Below are positions 4,827 through 5,828 of a stretch of DNA of 5,828 nucleotides, one piece after another. The notes below the pieces were generated by a model that did not search any database, was not told where the DNA came from, and saw only the letters and a list, made by a program, of their open reading frames with translations. The position numbers were made by a program, and so were the translations under genes. Position 1 is the first letter of the stretch; each line of letters starts with the position of its first letter. Source of the DNA: an uncultured Chthoniobacterales bacterium (lineage in GTDB: Bacteria; Verrucomicrobiota; Verrucomicrobiia; Chthoniobacterales; UBA10450); contig CATPAT010000042.1 in the NCBI GenBank assembly GCA_955652155.1, positions 1-5,828 of the forward strand, in the 5' to 3' direction.

Positions 4827-5808
4827 AGAAAGTTTTGATGTAAGCCTTTGACCTCAGACTGGCGAGCCACTTTTCCTGTAGCTTTTGAGCTTCCAGCTGG
4901 ATCAATTTCTTTTCGATCTCGACGCGCGCATCGGCCAGTTTTTTGGTGTCACCGCCGTGTTTCTCTTCGACTTTGAGAATGTAGTAGTTGCCGCTGAACT
5001 CGACGATGTTGCTGATTTTGCCGGGCGCGAGGCTGAAAGCGACTTTTTCGAGCGGGCCGGCCAGCGTCTTGCGCTCGATCCAGCCCCAGTCACCGCCATG
5101 TTCGCGGGTGCTGTCTTCGGAATAAAGCTGCGCCATGCGTTCGAACTCGGCACCGTTGACGAGCTTGCCGAAAATCTCATCGGCCATCGCCTTCTGCGCG
5201 GCGGCGTTGCCGTCGCTAGCGTGACTTGGAATCATGATCAGACGCAGCTTGACTTGCTCCTTGCTGGTGAATTCGTCTCGATGTGCCTTGTAATATTCGT
5301 CCACTTTTGCGGGCGAAGCGATGGTGTTGAGCTTGACGTTCTTACTCCGCATCGCCTGGACGATCATTTTCTCGGTCTCCATCTTTTTGAACTCGCCCAT
5401 GGTGAAATTCTGGGCCTCCAGCGTTTTGATGAAGGTGTTCCGATCGCCACCGAAATCGGTGCGAATGATATCGTGCATCCGGTCCTCCACGAAATGGTCC
5501 GGAATCTGGTAGTTCTCTTTTTTGAACGCCTGAATAATGAGTTGGCGATCGATCAAATCCTGAAGCGCGGCCTGGCGCACTTCCTTCACCTTTTTGATCA
5601 GCTCCTCGCCATTGAATTGGGCGCGCAGTAATTTTTCTCGCGGCGCGACGAGACCGCGGACCTGAGAAAAAGTGATCACGTCGCCATTCACGACCGCCGC
5701 GACGCCATCGACGACTTCCGGGTCCCCCGCGGCATAAGCGGCGAGACAAATCGGCGAAAAATTCAGCAGGCAGGCTGAGATCAGCGCGATAAGAATTGGC
5801 CGCATCAT
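4825..5808 (-). CDS. surA: SurA-like periplasmic peptidyl-prolyl isomerase/chaperone with one parvulin domain
   Basis: Probable periplasmic chaperone for outer-membrane proteins, 327 residues. A signal peptide covers about residues 1-26 (Met-Met-Arg, hydrophobic core 4-20, likely cleavage after AAYA). Residues 32-165 match a SurA N-terminal chaperone domain, beginning VDGVAAVVNGDVITFSQV and followed by helices ending LIDRQLIIQAFKK. A single parvulin domain spans about 184-283, with VKLRLIMIP, the motif YSEDSTREHGGDWGWIER (229-246) and FSGNYYILKVEEKH at its end. A charged C-terminal helix (288-325) follows, as in SurA, where it packs on the N-domain. E. coli SurA is about 428 residues with two parvulin domains, so one is missing here; single-domain forms are known. 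pdxA follows on the same strand. Two adjacent ATGs (5808 and 5805) are possible starts; the 20 bases upstream in the window are AT-rich without a clear Shine-Dalgarno. A PpiD/PrsA-like label is the alternative, but the pdxA neighbour favours surA. Confidence 0.88.
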   Translation of the reverse strand: MMRPILIALISACLLNFSPICLAAYAAGDPEVVDGVAAVVNGDVITFSQVRGLVAPREKLLRAQFNGEELIKKVKEVRQAALQDLIDRQLIIQAFKKENYQIPDHFVEDRMHDIIRTDFGGDRNTFIKTLEAQNFTMGEFKKMETEKMIVQAMRSKNVKLNTIASPAKVDEYYKAHRDEFTSKEQVKLRLIMIPSHASDGNAAAQKAMADEIFGKLVNGAEFERMAQLYSEDSTREHGGDWGWIERKTLAGPLEKVAFSLAPGKISNIVEFSGNYYILKVEEKHGGDTKKLADARVEIEKKLIQLEAQKLQEKWLASLRSKAYIKTF

Positions 5809-5828
5809 GTAAATTTTTTCGTTAACTC

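Noticed and set aside
4885..5631. 248-codon plus-strand open frame opposite surA
   Set aside because: It mirrors the codon pattern of surA and has no recognisable domain; SurA features are unambiguous on the minus strand.
5770..5808. Lipoprotein signal in SurA (Ile-Ser-Ala-Cys at residues 10-13)
   Set aside because: The hydrophobic stretch before the cysteine is too short for a typical lipobox, and a standard signal peptidase I site after AAYA fits better.

Overview
The window reads as chromosomal DNA of a moderately GC-rich Gram-negative bacterium. A SurA-type periplasmic chaperone and a MacB-type ABC exporter point to a cell with an outer membrane. Intergenic gaps full of short palindromic repeats, and starts with little or no Shine-Dalgarno sequence, suggest an environmental lineage such as Verrucomicrobiota (Chthoniobacterales-like). 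That assignment is an inference from memory of similar repeats and is not proven here. There is no rRNA, tRNA, transposase or CRISPR array.

Plus-strand half (1-2653). The window opens inside the Walker A motif of an ABC ATPase gene. Its stop overlaps the start of a MacB/FtsX-type permease gene (ATGA), giving a split MacB-like exporter. After a 133-base gap holding an imperfect palindrome comes a single-domain rhodanese. Its stop overlaps a GTG start (GTGA) of a 106-residue protein that resembles DUF2185 (Imm33-like). A GC-rich hairpin followed by T residues lies directly downstream.

Convergence zone (2654-2818). This holds the terminator-like hairpin and a 103-base long-inverted-repeat element, placed between genes that face each other.

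Minus-strand half (2819-5828). In order of transcription these are surA-like (single parvulin domain), pdxA (vitamin B6 synthesis) and an ABC-2 permease of the COG4587 type. The surA-pdxA order matches the classic proteobacterial surA-pdxA-ksgA cluster. The permease has no ATPase partner in the window. The pdxA-permease gap carries three tandem 8-bp units and a palindrome able to form a three-way junction.

The most unusual signal is repeat load. Each gap longer than 100 bases contains a different inverted repeat or hairpin, and pdxA itself seems to carry palindromic segments in frame at variable loops. These look like small repeat elements tolerated as extra codons. No wholly new multi-gene system is evident; the rhodanese/DUF2185-like pair and the repeats inside pdxA are the parts most worth checking.
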